DNA of 64,000 bases from Streptococcus mitis (GTDB taxonomy: Bacteria; Bacillota; Bacilli; Lactobacillales; Streptococcaceae): positions 124,001 through 188,000 of the forward strand of contig NZ_JPFV01000008.1 in NCBI RefSeq assembly GCF_000722685.1. Reading direction: 5' to 3'. Each line of letters starts with the position of its first letter. The stretch's first letter is position 1. The notes beneath the pieces are model-generated. The model had not been told where the DNA came from, ran no database searches, and worked only from the letters and a program-made list of their open reading frames with translations. Of this stretch, positions 11,521 through 20,923 are shown piece by piece. The translations under genes and the position numbers were made by a program.

Positions 11521-14229
11521 ATGATCAAGCGAAAAACCTATTGGAAGGACTTGATTCAGTCTTTCACAGGCTCCAAGGGGCGTTTTTTATCCATCTTGAC
11601 CTTGATGATGTTAGGATCTCTAGCCCTAGTAGGCCTCAAAGTGACTAGCCCCAACATGGAGGCGACAGCTAATGCTTATTTAACAACTGCTCAAACCTTG
11701 GATTTGGCAGTTATGTCTAATTATGGTTTGGATCAAACAGATCAAGAAGAACTAGAACAGATAGAGGGCGCAGAGGTTGAGTTTGGCTATTTGACAGATG
11801 TGACTATGGAAAATGGGCAGGATGCCATTCGGCTGTACTCCAAACCAGAGCGAATTTCAACCTTTCAGCTAAGAGAGGGACGACTTCCTCAGTCAGACCA
11901 GGAAATCGCTTTGGCAAGTCATCTGCAGAGTCAATATAGCGTGGGACAGGAGATTAGTTTTAAAGAAAAAGAAGAGGGTCATTCCTCTTTAAAAGACCAT
12001 ACTTATACCATTACTGGTTTTGTGGATTCAGCTGAAATCCTCTCCCAGCGAGATATGGGCTACGCAGCAAGTGGAAGTGGGACTCTGACAGCTTATGGGG
12101 TGATTTTACCTAGTCAGTTTGATCAGAAAGTCTACAATATAGCTCGTTTGAAATATCAAGATTTAGCAGACTTAAATGCTTTTTCAGAAGCTTATGAAGA
12201 AAAATCCAAGCAACATCAGGAAGACCTTGAACAAGCTTTGTCAGATAATAGCAAGGCACGTCTGCAACTCTTGAGAAAAGAAGGACAAGAGTCTCTAGAC
12301 AAAGGCCAAGAAACCCTTGATAAGGCTGAGACTAATCTGCAGGAAGGCAAGCGTCGTTTAGCAGCTGCTCAAGCTCGTATACAGGCTCAAGACAGTCAAC
12401 TAGCCTTGCTTCCTCAAGCCCAGAGAGAGCAGGCCAGTGCTCAACTTACCCAAGCCAAGCAGGAATTGAGCAAGGAAGAGGACAAACTAAAGCAGGCTGA
12501 ACAAAATCTAGCCCAAGAAAAGGAAAAATTAGAAAAACATCAGCAAGTCTTGGATGATTTAGCTGAGCCCAAGTATCAAGTATATAATCGTCAGACCATG
12601 CCTGGCGGTCAGGGCTACCTCATGTACAGCAATGCTTCAGCCAGTATTCGGGCAGTGGGCAATATCTTTCCTGTAGTGCTTTATGCCGTAGCAGCCATGG
12701 TCACCTTTACCACCATGACTCGTTTTGTGGATGAAGAGCGAACTCATGCAGGGATTTTTAAGGCCTTGGGTTATCGTAGCAAGGATATTATTGCCAAGTT
12801 TCTCCTTTATGGTCTAGTAGCTGGGACTGTCGGAACAGCTCTAGGTAGCATACTTGGACATTATTTACTAGCCGGTGTGATTTCAAGTGTCATTACAAAA
12901 GGCATGGTAGTGGGAGAAACCCAGATTCAGTTCTATTGGACCTATAGCTTACTGGCTCTTGTCTTGAGTTGGTTGGCGAGTGTGTTACCAGCCTACTTGG
13001 TAGCTCGTAGGGAACTTCATGATGAAGCAGCCCAGCTTTTACTGCCTAAACCTCCTGTTAAAGGAGCTAAAATCTTACTGGAGCGCATCGGTTTTATTTG
13101 GCGTCGTCTCAGTTTTACTCATAAGGTAACAGCTCGCAATATCTTCCGTTATAAGCAGCGGATGTTGATGACGATCTTTGGTGTGGCGGGCTCAGTCGCT
13201 CTGCTTTTTGCAGGTTTAGGAATCCAATCCTCTGTAGCAGGAGTTCCGTCTAGACAGTTTCAACAAATTCAACAGTATCAGATGATTGTCTCTGAAAATC
13301 CTAGTGCGACCAATCAAGACAAGGCAGAGCTAGAAGAAGTGTTGAAAGGGCAGGACATCAAAGCCTACCAGAAAATCTATTCTAAAACGCTAGACAAGGA
13401 TTTCAAAGGCAAGGCTGGTTTTCAGACCATTACTCTTATGATGACAGATAAGGAGGATTTGACTCCCTTTATCTATCTGCAAGACCATCAGCAAGAGTTG
13501 ACATTAAAAGATGGAGTTGTCATCACAGCTAAACTAGCCCAGTTGGCAGGTGTCAAGGTTGGAAAAACTCTAGAAATTGAAGGTAAGGAATTAACGGTTG
13601 CTGCTATTACTGAGAACTACGTTGGTCACTTTATTTATATGAGTCAGGCTAGCTATGAGCAAATTTACGGCCAGCTAGCCCAAGCCAACACTTATCTGGT
13701 TTCGCTAAGGGATACCAGTGCAACTAGTATCGAAAGGCAGGCCAGCTTACTTATGAATCAATCTGCGGTGTCCAGCGTTGTCCAAAATGCTTCAGCCATT
13801 CGACTCTTTGACTCCGTCGCTAGCTCACTCAATCAGACTATGACCATCTTGGTCATCGTATCGGTTCTGTTGGCTATTGTTATCCTCTACAATTTGACCA
13901 ATATCAACGTGGCTGAGAGAATCCGTGAACTCTCCACTATCAAGGTTCTCGGTTTTCATAACAATGAAGTCACTCTCTACATTTACCGTGAGACGATTGT
14001 GCTGTCCCTTGTGGGAATCGTACTTGGTTTGGTATCTGGTTTCTATTTACATCAATTTTTGATTCAAATGATTTCTCCTGCGACTATTCTCTTTTATCCG
14101 CAGGTAGCCTGGGAAGTCTATGTAATCCCAGTGGTAGCAGTAAGCACCATTTTGACCGTCCTTGGTTTCTTTGTCAATTATCATCTGAGAAAGGTTGATA
14201 TGCTTGAAGCTCTGAAATCTGTAGAGTAA
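11521..14229 (+). CDS. FtsX-like (MacB-type) ABC permease with coiled coil
   Basis: A 902-residue membrane subunit for the ATPase directly upstream. It has an N-terminal transmembrane helix (about 20-38), a large extracytoplasmic region with a long Q/E/K-rich coiled coil at about 215-345, a first FtsX domain with three helices (about 375-490), a further helix near 540-565, a second extracytoplasmic domain and a second FtsX domain (about 775-890). Coiled-coil FtsX permeases of this size occur in Firmicutes as putative export or cell-surface transporters; the substrate is unknown. It ends in a BOX element that begins at its stop codon. Confidence 0.88.
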   Translation: MIKRKTYWKDLIQSFTGSKGRFLSILTLMMLGSLALVGLKVTSPNMEATANAYLTTAQTLDLAVMSNYGLDQTDQEELEQIEGAEVEFGYLTDVTMENGQDAIRLYSKPERISTFQLREGRLPQSDQEIALASHLQSQYSVGQEISFKEKEEGHSSLKDHTYTITGFVDSAEILSQRDMGYAASGSGTLTAYGVILPSQFDQKVYNIARLKYQDLADLNAFSEAYEEKSKQHQEDLEQALSDNSKARLQLLRKEGQESLDKGQETLDKAETNLQEGKRRLAAAQARIQAQDSQLALLPQAQREQASAQLTQAKQELSKEEDKLKQAEQNLAQEKEKLEKHQQVLDDLAEPKYQVYNRQTMPGGQGYLMYSNASASIRAVGNIFPVVLYAVAAMVTFTTMTRFVDEERTHAGIFKALGYRSKDIIAKFLLYGLVAGTVGTALGSILGHYLLAGVISSVITKGMVVGETQIQFYWTYSLLALVLSWLASVLPAYLVARRELHDEAAQLLLPKPPVKGAKILLERIGFIWRRLSFTHKVTARNIFRYKQRMLMTIFGVAGSVALLFAGLGIQSSVAGVPSRQFQQIQQYQMIVSENPSATNQDKAELEEVLKGQDIKAYQKIYSKTLDKDFKGKAGFQTITLMMTDKEDLTPFIYLQDHQQELTLKDGVVITAKLAQLAGVKVGKTLEIEGKELTVAAITENYVGHFIYMSQASYEQIYGQLAQANTYLVSLRDTSATSIERQASLLMNQSAVSSVVQNASAIRLFDSVASSLNQTMTILVIVSVLLAIVILYNLTNINVAERIRELSTIKVLGFHNNEVTLYIYRETIVLSLVGIVLGLVSGFYLHQFLIQMISPATILFYPQVAWEVYVIPVVAVSTILTVLGFFVNYHLRKVDMLEALKSVE

Positions 14230-14342
14230 TACTCAATAAAAATCTCTTCAAATCACGTCAGCTATATCTACAACCTCAAAACAGTGTCTTGAGCAACCTA
14301 CGGCTAGTTTCCTAGTTTTCTCTTTGATTTTCATTGAGTATA
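14229..14342. repeat. BOX element (A-C type, no boxB)
   Basis: Bounded by ATACTCAAT and ATTGAGTAT inverted ends. Internal boxA-like AATCTCTTCAAATCACGTCAG and boxC-like GCAACCTACGGCTAGTTTCC are present with no intervening boxB. It overlaps the last base of the upstream permease stop codon. BOX elements are dispersed, foldback, probably mobilised repeats of pneumococcus and relatives. Confidence 0.85.
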
Positions 14343-14385
14343 AGGTAGTTGTTTTTATCTGATTGAAATTATATTTACTCGTAAA

Positions 14386-14436
14386 CAAAAATCCTCCGTT
14401 TCAAAGAGTAGAACTCTTTATAACAGAGGATTTTTT
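14386..14436 (-). terminator. Terminator downstream of tpx
   Basis: AAAATCCTCCGTT pairs with AACAGAGGATTTT, with an inner AAAGAGT/ACTCTTT stem, and T runs on both sides. It terminates tpx on the minus strand and could also stop rightward transcription from the ABC operon. Confidence 0.8.
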
Positions 14437-14928
14437 CTATAGGGCTTTAGCAGCTGCAATTGCGGCTTCGAAGTTTGGTTCAGAATTGATATTGTCTACG
14501 TATTCAACGTAGCGAATCGTATTGTCAGTATCGAGGACAAAGACTGCGCGTGCCAATAGGTGCCACTCATTGATTAAGAGGGCGTAATCACGTCCAAAGG
14601 AATGGTCGAAATAGTCTGAGAGCATGATGGCATTTTCAATTCCCTCAGCACCACACCAACGTTTTTGAGCAAAAGGTAGGTCCATGGAAACAGTCAATAC
14701 GACCGTGTTGTCCAGTCCAGCCAGTTCTTCATTAAAACGACGCGTTTGAGTTGAGCAGATACCTGTATCGATAGAAGGAACGACACTCAAGACTTTTTTC
14801 TTTCCATCAAAATCAGCCAGAGATTTTTTAGAAAGGTCTGTTGTAGTGAGAGAAAAATCAAGCGCCTTGTCGCCGACTTGTAGTTGTTTACCTGTAAAGC
14901 TCACAGGATTTCCGAGAAAAGTTACCAT
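14437..14928 (-). CDS. tpx: Thiol peroxidase Tpx (PsaD)
   Basis: An atypical 2-Cys peroxiredoxin that reduces hydrogen and alkyl peroxides using thioredoxin. The 163-residue product has the peroxidatic Cys58 in [12 protein letters not shown] and the resolving Cys92 in RWCGAEG. I start it at 14928 (MVTFLGNPV), 7 bases after TTGGAG, rather than at the longer in-frame ATG at 14955. It lies downstream of psaA on the same strand, the usual psaBCA-tpx arrangement, separated here by about 380 bases that hold a hairpin and a foldback element. Confidence 0.95.
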   Translation of the reverse strand: MVTFLGNPVSFTGKQLQVGDKALDFSLTTTDLSKKSLADFDGKKKVLSVVPSIDTGICSTQTRRFNEELAGLDNTVVLTVSMDLPFAQKRWCGAEGIENAIMLSDYFDHSFGRDYALLINEWHLLARAVFVLDTDNTIRYVEYVDNINSEPNFEAAIAAAKAL

Positions 14929-15009
14929 AGGATACTCCAATCTTTTTTCTTCCATTTTAGCTGAAACAGTCGGAATTTTCCAATGATTTGACTGGAAATG
15001 TGTGCATAG

Positions 15010-15042
15010 AAAAACGCCAGCTCATGTGAGAATGACGTTTTT
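15010..15042 (-). terminator. Hairpin between psaA and tpx
   Basis: AAAACGCCA...TGACGTTTT forms an imperfect stem with T runs on both sides. It may terminate part of the psaBCA transcript before tpx. Confidence 0.5.
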
Positions 15043-15060
15043 CAGATTTTTTATCTATTT

Positions 15061-15163
15061 GATATTTCTCTAAGGTAGTGCGGACGGGAGCAACTTCCTT
15101 CGGAATTCCGTCCTAGATAAGATCAAAGTTCTTATCTAGGATACCACTACAGTGAGAAATATC
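15061..15163. repeat. Foldback element with inverted ends between psaA and tpx
   Basis: GATATTTCTC (15061-15070) is matched by GAGAAATATC (15154-15163), with GTAGTG/CACTAC continuing the pairing inward. Inside, CCTAGATAAG and CTTATCTAGG form a second perfect hairpin. The whole 103-bp unit can fold on itself and looks like a MITE-type repeat of the RUP/SPRITE size class, but I cannot match it to a named family from memory. Confidence 0.55.
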
Positions 15164-15310
15164 TGGTAAAAACTCACTTCGTTCGTACTGATTTAAGAAA
15201 TCTTTATTCTTATAAACGCTTTTTTTAGCTAGAGATAGAATTAACAAAGCTAATATTAGAAGTAATGTAAAGAGAGACAAGAACCTAGTAATAGATAACT
15301 AATATCTAGA

Positions 15311-16240
15311 TTATTTTGCCAATCCTTCAGCAATCTTGTCAAGGTTGTATTTCATCATGCTGTAGTAGCTGTCGCCTTCTTTACCTTGTTCTGCGATAGA
15401 GTCAGTAAAGATTTGTGCGTAGATTGGGATGTTTGTGTCTTGAGAAACAGTCTTCATTGGACGGTCATCCACACTAGATTCTACAAAGAGTGAAGGAACT
15501 TTTGTTTGGCGAAGTTTTTCAACCAAGGTCTTGATTTGTTCAGGTGTTCCTTCTTCTTCAGTATTGATTTCCCAGATGTAAGCACTTGGGACACCATAGG
15601 CTTTAGAGAAGTATTTGAATGCTCCTTCGCTGGTTACAATGAGTTTCTTTTCAGCAGGGATGTTATTAAATTTATCCTTACTTTCTTTATCAAGTTTGTC
15701 TAACTTATCAGTATATTCTTTTAGATTTTTTTCATAGAATTCCTTGTTGTTAGGATCTTTAGCGCTCAATTGTTTGGCGATATTTTTAGCAAAGATAATT
15801 CCATTTTCAAGGTTAAGCCAAGCGTGTGGGTCTTCTTTTCCTTTTTCATTTTTTCCTTCAAGGTAGATAACGTCAACGCCTTCGCTGACTGCAAAGTAGT
15901 CTTTGTTTTCAGTTTTCTTAGCATTTTCTACCAATTTGCTAAACCAAGCATTGCCACCTGTTTCAAGGTTGATACCGTTATAGAAAATGAGGTCAGCCTC
16001 AGAAGTTTTCTTAACATCTTCAGGGAGTGGTTCGTATTCGTGTGGGTCTTGTCCAATCGGAACGATACTGTGAAGATCAATCTTGTCACCAGCAATATTT
16101 TTAGTAATATCAGCGATGATTGAGTTTGTAGCAACAACTTTTAGTTTTTGACCAGAAGCTGCATCTTTTTTTCCGCTAGCACATGCTACAAGAGCAATAA
16201 CGGAAAGAAAGAGAACGAGTAATGTACCTAATTTTTTCAT
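15311..16240 (-). CDS. psaA: Manganese ABC transporter substrate-binding lipoprotein PsaA
   Basis: Captures Mn(II), and competitively Zn(II), outside the membrane for PsaBC. The 309-residue product begins at 16240 ([10 protein letters not shown]) with a lipoprotein signal ending in VACAS, lipid Cys20. Metal ligands are visible in DPHEYEP (His67), EDPHAWLN (His139), VTSEGAF (Glu205) and IFTDSIAE (Asp280). Compared from memory with pneumococcal PsaA, it differs at a handful of places (for example [26 protein letters not shown]), pointing to a close relative. It is 31 bases downstream of psaC. Confidence 0.98.
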   Translation of the reverse strand: MKKLGTLLVLFLSVIALVACASGKKDAASGQKLKVVATNSIIADITKNIAGDKIDLHSIVPIGQDPHEYEPLPEDVKKTSEADLIFYNGINLETGGNAWFSKLVENAKKTENKDYFAVSEGVDVIYLEGKNEKGKEDPHAWLNLENGIIFAKNIAKQLSAKDPNNKEFYEKNLKEYTDKLDKLDKESKDKFNNIPAEKKLIVTSEGAFKYFSKAYGVPSAYIWEINTEEEGTPEQIKTLVEKLRQTKVPSLFVESSVDDRPMKTVSQDTNIPIYAQIFTDSIAEQGKEGDSYYSMMKYNLDKIAEGLAK

Positions 16241-16271
16241 TAGATCCTCCAATTTATTGGGGTTTTGCCCC

Positions 16272-17120
16272 TTATTTTAACAAATGTTTATTTTTCAGTT
16301 TCAAATATCGTTGTTTAGGAGAGATAAAGAAACTGATTAAGAAGAAGCTAGCAGCTGTAAGTACGATGCTAGAACCAGCTGCTAAGTTTAAACTATAGCC
16401 AATAAAGAGTCCCAAAACTGAAGCTGTAGCTCCAAAGGTTGAGGAAAGGAAAATCATACTTTTCAGGCTATTAGCATACAGATAAGCAGTTGCAGCTGGG
16501 GTAATCAGCATGGCTACAATCAGGATAGTTCCAACACTTTGCATGGCTGTCACAGACACGAGAGTCAGGAGTATCATGAGGAGGTAGTGATAGAAATTGA
16601 CAGGCATTCCCATGGCTTTAGCCAGAAGTTCATCAAAGGAAGTTATCAAGAGTTGCTTGAAGAAAATCCAGATTAACAAGAGAATGACCGCCCCTACGCC
16701 CATAGTGATAAACATATCCGTATCTTGGACGGCTAGAATATTACCAAAAAGGATATGGAAAAGGTCAGTTGAACTTTTAGCGACACTAATCAAGATGATA
16801 CCGAGGGCTAAGAAAGAAGAAAAGGTAATGCCGATGGCGGTATCGCTTTTGATAATCGAGTTCCCCTTGATGTAGGTAATGATGATAGCAGCTAGCAATC
16901 CAAAGACAATGGCTCCGATAAAGAAGTCAACGCCTAAGATGAAGGAGAGGGCTACACCTGGTAAGACAGCATGTGAAATAGCATCTCCCATGAGTGACAT
17001 CCCACGTAGAATGATGAAACATCCCACAGCTCCAGCTACGACCCCGACGACAATAGCTGTTATCAAGGCATTTTGTAGGAAATGGAATTTTTGCAATCCA
17101 TCGATAAATTCTGCAATCAT
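16272..17120 (-). CDS. psaC: Manganese ABC transporter permease PsaC
   Basis: A 282-residue ABC-3 family membrane protein with about eight to nine hydrophobic segments, forming the Mn(II) channel of the Psa transporter. The typical N-terminal [20 protein letters not shown] motif lies at about residues 39-58. The start overlaps the psaB stop by 4 bases (ATGA), giving translational coupling. Confidence 0.96.
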   Translation of the reverse strand: MIAEFIDGLQKFHFLQNALITAIVVGVVAGAVGCFIILRGMSLMGDAISHAVLPGVALSFILGVDFFIGAIVFGLLAAIIITYIKGNSIIKSDTAIGITFSSFLALGIILISVAKSSTDLFHILFGNILAVQDTDMFITMGVGAVILLLIWIFFKQLLITSFDELLAKAMGMPVNFYHYLLMILLTLVSVTAMQSVGTILIVAMLITPAATAYLYANSLKSMIFLSSTFGATASVLGLFIGYSLNLAAGSSIVLTAASFFLISFFISPKQRYLKLKNKHLLK

Positions 17121-17839
17121 AGGTCACCTCCATTGAAAAAGAGTCGACTACCGTAAGCTTCTTTGAGATTGGCTTCGGTAAAGGTTTCTTTGGTTGGACC
17201 AAAGGCAATCACTTCTCGATTGACAAGTAAGACTTGATCGAAGTAGTGGGAAACCTTGCTGAGGTCGTGGTGAACGATGAGAACCGTCTTACCAGCTTTT
17301 TTCAAATCTCTCAGCGTATTCATGATGATTTCCTCACTGACAGAGTCAATCCCAACAAAGGGTTCATCCAAGAGGATATAATCGGCTTCCTGCACCAAAC
17401 ATCTGGCAATCAAGACCCGCTGGAATTGACCTCCAGACAGTTGACTGATTTGACGTTCAGCGTAGTCAGCTAGGCCGACGATTTCAAGGGCTTCCTCTAC
17501 TTTTTTCCAATGTTTAGCATTTAAACTGCGAAAGAGAGGAATAGAGGGAAATAGTCCTAGCGAGACACATTCCTTGACCTTGATGGGAAAGTTGTAGTCG
17601 ATATTGATTTTTTGTTCGACATAGGCAATTCGGTGTAAGGATTTTTTAACTTCCTTGTCATCGAGAAATGCCTGACCTTGATGTGGGATAATTCCCAGCA
17701 TACCTTTTAATAATGTTGATTTTCCAGCACCGTTTGGACCAATGATTCCGGTAATTGTTGGTCCTTGGAGCACTAGTGAAATATCCTTAAGTGCCAACGT
17801 TTCTTTATAGGAGACACTGAGGTTTTCGATACGTATCAT
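17117..17839 (-). CDS. psaB: Manganese ABC transporter ATP-binding protein PsaB
   Basis: The 240-residue ATPase powering Mn(II) import. Walker [10 protein letters not shown] (about 38-46), signature LSGGQFQRV, Walker [12 protein letters not shown] and the H-loop VHHDLS are all present. It is first in the psaBCA operon, with an AGGAGGAATATAAG ribosome site, and lies immediately downstream of a probable PsaR operator. Confidence 0.97.
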   Translation of the reverse strand: MIRIENLSVSYKETLALKDISLVLQGPTITGIIGPNGAGKSTLLKGMLGIIPHQGQAFLDDKEVKKSLHRIAYVEQKINIDYNFPIKVKECVSLGLFPSIPLFRSLNAKHWKKVEEALEIVGLADYAERQISQLSGGQFQRVLIARCLVQEADYILLDEPFVGIDSVSEEIIMNTLRDLKKAGKTVLIVHHDLSKVSHYFDQVLLVNREVIAFGPTKETFTEANLKEAYGSRLFFNGGDL

Positions 17840-17861
17840 AAACTTATATTCCTCCTGACTC

Positions 17862-17897
17862 TTAATATACCTTAAAAAAAATTAAGTCAAGTTAATT
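17862..17897 (-). promoter_or_regulatory. psaBCA promoter with PsaR-type operator
   Basis: On the minus strand, TTGACT (plus coordinates 17885-17890) is a -35, with a TATTAA or TATATT -10 at 17862-17869. The -35 sits inside AATTAACTTGACTTAATT (17880-17897), whose AATTAA/TTAATT arms form an inverted repeat. Overlap of a dyad with the -35 fits Mn-dependent repression by PsaR, whose gene is at 27192-27842. Binding is inferred. Confidence 0.65.
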
Positions 17898-18017
17898 TTT
17901 CAAAAAATTAAAATATTAACAGTAAAATATTTAAGTTTCTTTAATCTTGTATTTTAATTGCATTCCCAGGTAATTTTTGTTAAGCTAAAAGCAAGTACAA
18001 ATGAAAGCGAGAACAAG

Positions 18018-19910
18018 ATGACACGTTATCAAGATGATTTTTATGATGCAATCAATGGAGAATGGCAGAAAACAGCTGAAATCCCAGCAGATAAGTCTCA
18101 AACTGGAGGTTTTGTTGATTTAGATCAGGAAATTGAAGACCTGATGCTGGCGACAACTGACAAGTGGTTGGCAGGAGAAGAGGTGCCTGAGGATGGTATT
18201 TTGGCAAACTTTGTCAAATACCACCGCCTAGTTCGTGATTTTGACAAGAGAGAAGCTGACGGTATCACACCTGTTTTGCCTCTCCTTAAAGAATTCCAAG
18301 AATTGGAGACTTTTGCAGATTTTACAGCTAAACTAGCAGAGTTTGAACTTGCTGGCAAACCTAACTTCCTTCCTTTTGGTGTATCGCCAGACTTTATGGA
18401 TGCCAGAATCAACGTTTTGTGGGCTAGCGCTCCAAGCACGATTTTGCCAGATACGACCTACTATGCAGAAGACCATCCTCAACGCGAAGAACTCTTGACT
18501 CTTTGGAAAGAAACCAGCGCAAATCTCCTCAAGGCTTATGATTTCTCTGATGAAGAAATTGAAGACTTGCTAGAGAAAAGACTAGAATTGGACCGTCGAG
18601 TTGCAGCAGTGGTGCTCTCTAATGAAGAAAGTTCAGAATATGCTAAACTCTACCATCCATATGCTTACGAAGATTTCAAGAAATTCGCGCCTGCCCTACC
18701 TTTGGATGACTTTTTCCAAGTCGTTCTTGGACAAGTACCAGACAAGGTTATCGTAGACGAGGAACGTTTCTGGCAAGCCGCAGAGCAATTCTATAGTGAA
18801 GAAGCTTGGCCTCTCCTCAAGGCAACCTTGATTTTGAGTGTTGTCAATCTCTCAACTAGCTATTTAACAGAAGAAATCCGTGTCTTGTCAGGTGCTTACA
18901 GCCGTGCGCTATCTGGAGTTCCAGAAGCCAAAGACAAGGTTAAAGCTGCCTACCAGCTAGCACAAGGTCCATTCAAACAAGCCTTGGGCCTCTGGTATGC
19001 CCATGAAAAATTCTCCCCAGAAGCCAAGGCAGACGTGGAGAAAAAAGTGGCAACTATGATTGATGTCTATAAGGAACGTTTAGCTAAAAATGACTGGCTG
19101 ACTCCTGAAACTCGTGACAAGGCCATCGTCAAACTCAATGTCATCAAGCCTTATATCGGTTACCCAGAAGAATTGCCAGAACGTTATAAGGACAAAGTAG
19201 TAAATGAAAATGCTAGTCTTTTTGACAATGCTCTAGCCTTTGCGCGTGTGGAAATCAAACACAGTTGGAGCAAGTGGAACCAGCCTGTAGACTACAAGGA
19301 GTGGGGCATGCCTGCTCATATGGTCAACGCCTACTACAATCCACAGAAGAACCTGATTGTCTTCCCGGCGGCTATTTTACAGGCACCTTTCTATGACTTG
19401 CATCAGTCATCTTCTGCTAACTACGGTGGGATTGGGGCGGTTATTGCACATGAAATTTCTCACGCCTTTGATACCAACGGAGCATCCTTCGATGAAAATG
19501 GTAGCCTCAAGGATTGGTGGACAGAGAGCGACTATGCTGCCTTCAAGGAGAAAACACAAAAAGTTATTGACCAGTTTGATGGACAAGATTCTTATGGAGC
19601 AACCATCAACGGTAAATTGACTGTATCAGAAAATGTGGCTGACTTGGGAGGAATCGCTGCAGCGCTTGAAGCAGCTAAGAGAGAACCAGACTTCTCAGCA
19701 GAAGAATTTTTCTATAACTTCGGTCGCATCTGGCGCATGAAAGGTCGCCCAGAATTTATGAAACTTTTGGCTAGCGTCGATGTGCACGCGCCAGCCAAAC
19801 TCCGTGTCAATGTGCAAGTACCAAACTTTGATGATTTCTTTACAACCTATGATGTTAAAGAAGGTGACGGAATGTGGCGTTCACCAGAAGATCGCGTGAT
19901 TATTTGGTAA
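18018..19910 (+). CDS. pepO: Neprilysin-like endopeptidase PepO (M13 family)
   Basis: An M13 zinc metallopeptidase of 630 residues that cleaves oligopeptides; the pneumococcal homologue is also found on the surface and binds host plasminogen and fibronectin. The zinc site HEISH is near residues 478-482, the downstream ligand is in ENVADLGG near residue 538, and the substrate motif NAYYNP is near 437. No signal peptide is visible. I start at 18018 (MTRYQDDFY), where the family begins, not at the ATG at 17958. A terminator follows the gene. Confidence 0.95.
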   Translation: MTRYQDDFYDAINGEWQKTAEIPADKSQTGGFVDLDQEIEDLMLATTDKWLAGEEVPEDGILANFVKYHRLVRDFDKREADGITPVLPLLKEFQELETFADFTAKLAEFELAGKPNFLPFGVSPDFMDARINVLWASAPSTILPDTTYYAEDHPQREELLTLWKETSANLLKAYDFSDEEIEDLLEKRLELDRRVAAVVLSNEESSEYAKLYHPYAYEDFKKFAPALPLDDFFQVVLGQVPDKVIVDEERFWQAAEQFYSEEAWPLLKATLILSVVNLSTSYLTEEIRVLSGAYSRALSGVPEAKDKVKAAYQLAQGPFKQALGLWYAHEKFSPEAKADVEKKVATMIDVYKERLAKNDWLTPETRDKAIVKLNVIKPYIGYPEELPERYKDKVVNENASLFDNALAFARVEIKHSWSKWNQPVDYKEWGMPAHMVNAYYNPQKNLIVFPAAILQAPFYDLHQSSSANYGGIGAVIAHEISHAFDTNGASFDENGSLKDWWTESDYAAFKEKTQKVIDQFDGQDSYGATINGKLTVSENVADLGGIAAALEAAKREPDFSAEEFFYNFGRIWRMKGRPEFMKLLASVDVHAPAKLRVNVQVPNFDDFFTTYDVKEGDGMWRSPEDRVIIW

Positions 19911-19931
19911 TGAAAAGAGATAAATAATCAG

Positions 19932-19980
19932 AAAAAGGCATCCAATCAGGTGTGAAAACCTTGATAGGATGCCTTTTATA
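19932..19980 (+). terminator. Terminator after pepO
   Basis: AAAGGCATCCAATCAGG pairs imperfectly with CCTTGATAGGATGCCTTTT, followed by a short A/T tail. Confidence 0.85.
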
Positions 19981-20008
19981 ATGGAAAGAATTGCTGTATA
20001 GTTTACTT

Positions 20009-20120
20009 ATACTCTTCGAAAATCTCTTCACCCACGTCAGCTTTATCTGCAACCTCAAAGCACTGCTTTGACTAAGCTGCGGCTAGTTTCCTAGTTTGCT
20101 CTTTGTTTTTCATTGAGTAT
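20009..20120. repeat. BOX element (A-C type, no boxB)
   Basis: Starts ATACTCTTCGAAAATC and ends TTTTCATTGAGTAT. BoxA CCCACGTCAG and boxC GCTGCGGCTAGTTTCC are clear, with no boxB. It lies between the convergent pepO and MBL-fold genes, a typical insertion position. Confidence 0.88.
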
Positions 20121-20150
20121 TAAATTACGATATCTATTGTAATCATTTTA

Positions 20151-20780
20151 CTAGAAAAAGGGATTGAAGGTCTTTTCGTGAGCGATAGTAGTAGCTGGAC
20201 CATGTCCTGGATAGACATCGTAGTTTGGTAGGGTGAAAAGTTGGGTTTTGATACTATGGAGAAGTTGCTCCGTACTACCAGTTGGAAGATCCGTCCGTCC
20301 GATGGTTTCACGGAAAAGAGCATCACCTGTCAAGACCAAATGAGCTTGCGGAAAGACGATAGAAACGCCGCCGATAGAGTGACCTGGTGTTGGCAAGATA
20401 GTGAAACGAAATTCCTCTAGTTGGTATTCTTCATGAAAGACAAAAGTGTGTTCAGCTGGTTTTGCGACCACATCTGCCATATCATCGTGGCGGGGAAGCC
20501 CAGAGAGATTATCGACAGGAGTATAGAGCCAGCTAGCTTCGCTCTCTGCGATATAGACAGGAGGATTGCCAAAAGTCTCGCGAACTAGGTCCAGACTCAT
20601 GATATGGTCATAATGGGCGTGGGTAAGGAGAATAGCGCAGATAGGTTTGTTGATGTTCTCTATTGTCTGACGAATGGCTTCCCAATGGCTGCCAGGATCG
20701 ACAACGATGAGGTGCTTTTCACCTTCTAGGTAATAGGTGTTTTCATAGGCAACAGGATTCACAGTTTTATGGATTTTCAT
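20151..20780 (-). CDS. MBL-fold (glyoxalase II-like) metallo-hydrolase
   Basis: A 209-residue metallo-beta-lactamase-fold hydrolase. The metal-binding THAHYDH motif is at residues 53-59, with further ligands in PTPGHSIGG, TGDALF and YPGHGPAT. It resembles the YcbL/glyoxalase II-like branch of single-domain hydrolases; the natural substrate is not certain, and hydroxyacyl-thiol hydrolysis is only a family guess. Read away from pepO on the opposite strand. Confidence 0.85.
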   Translation of the reverse strand: MKIHKTVNPVAYENTYYLEGEKHLIVVDPGSHWEAIRQTIENINKPICAILLTHAHYDHIMSLDLVRETFGNPPVYIAESEASWLYTPVDNLSGLPRHDDMADVVAKPAEHTFVFHEEYQLEEFRFTILPTPGHSIGGVSIVFPQAHLVLTGDALFRETIGRTDLPTGSTEQLLHSIKTQLFTLPNYDVYPGHGPATTIAHEKTFNPFF

Positions 20781-20885
20781 ATTGGCTCCAATCTCAAAGA
20801 ATGTACTAAATTAAGTATAGCACAGTTGGGGAGAATAAGCATAAAAAGGAAATAGTTCTAGAAAGAAGGATATGGTTTGGATAAG

Positions 20886-20916
20886 AAAAATAAGCCCCGA
20901 ATGAGTTCGAGGCTTA
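20886..20916 (-). terminator. Terminator after the choline-binding amidase
   Basis: On the minus strand, TAAGCCTCGA and TCGGGGCTTA form the stem, followed by TTTTTCTT. Confidence 0.85.
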
Positions 20917-20923
20917 GACTGTT

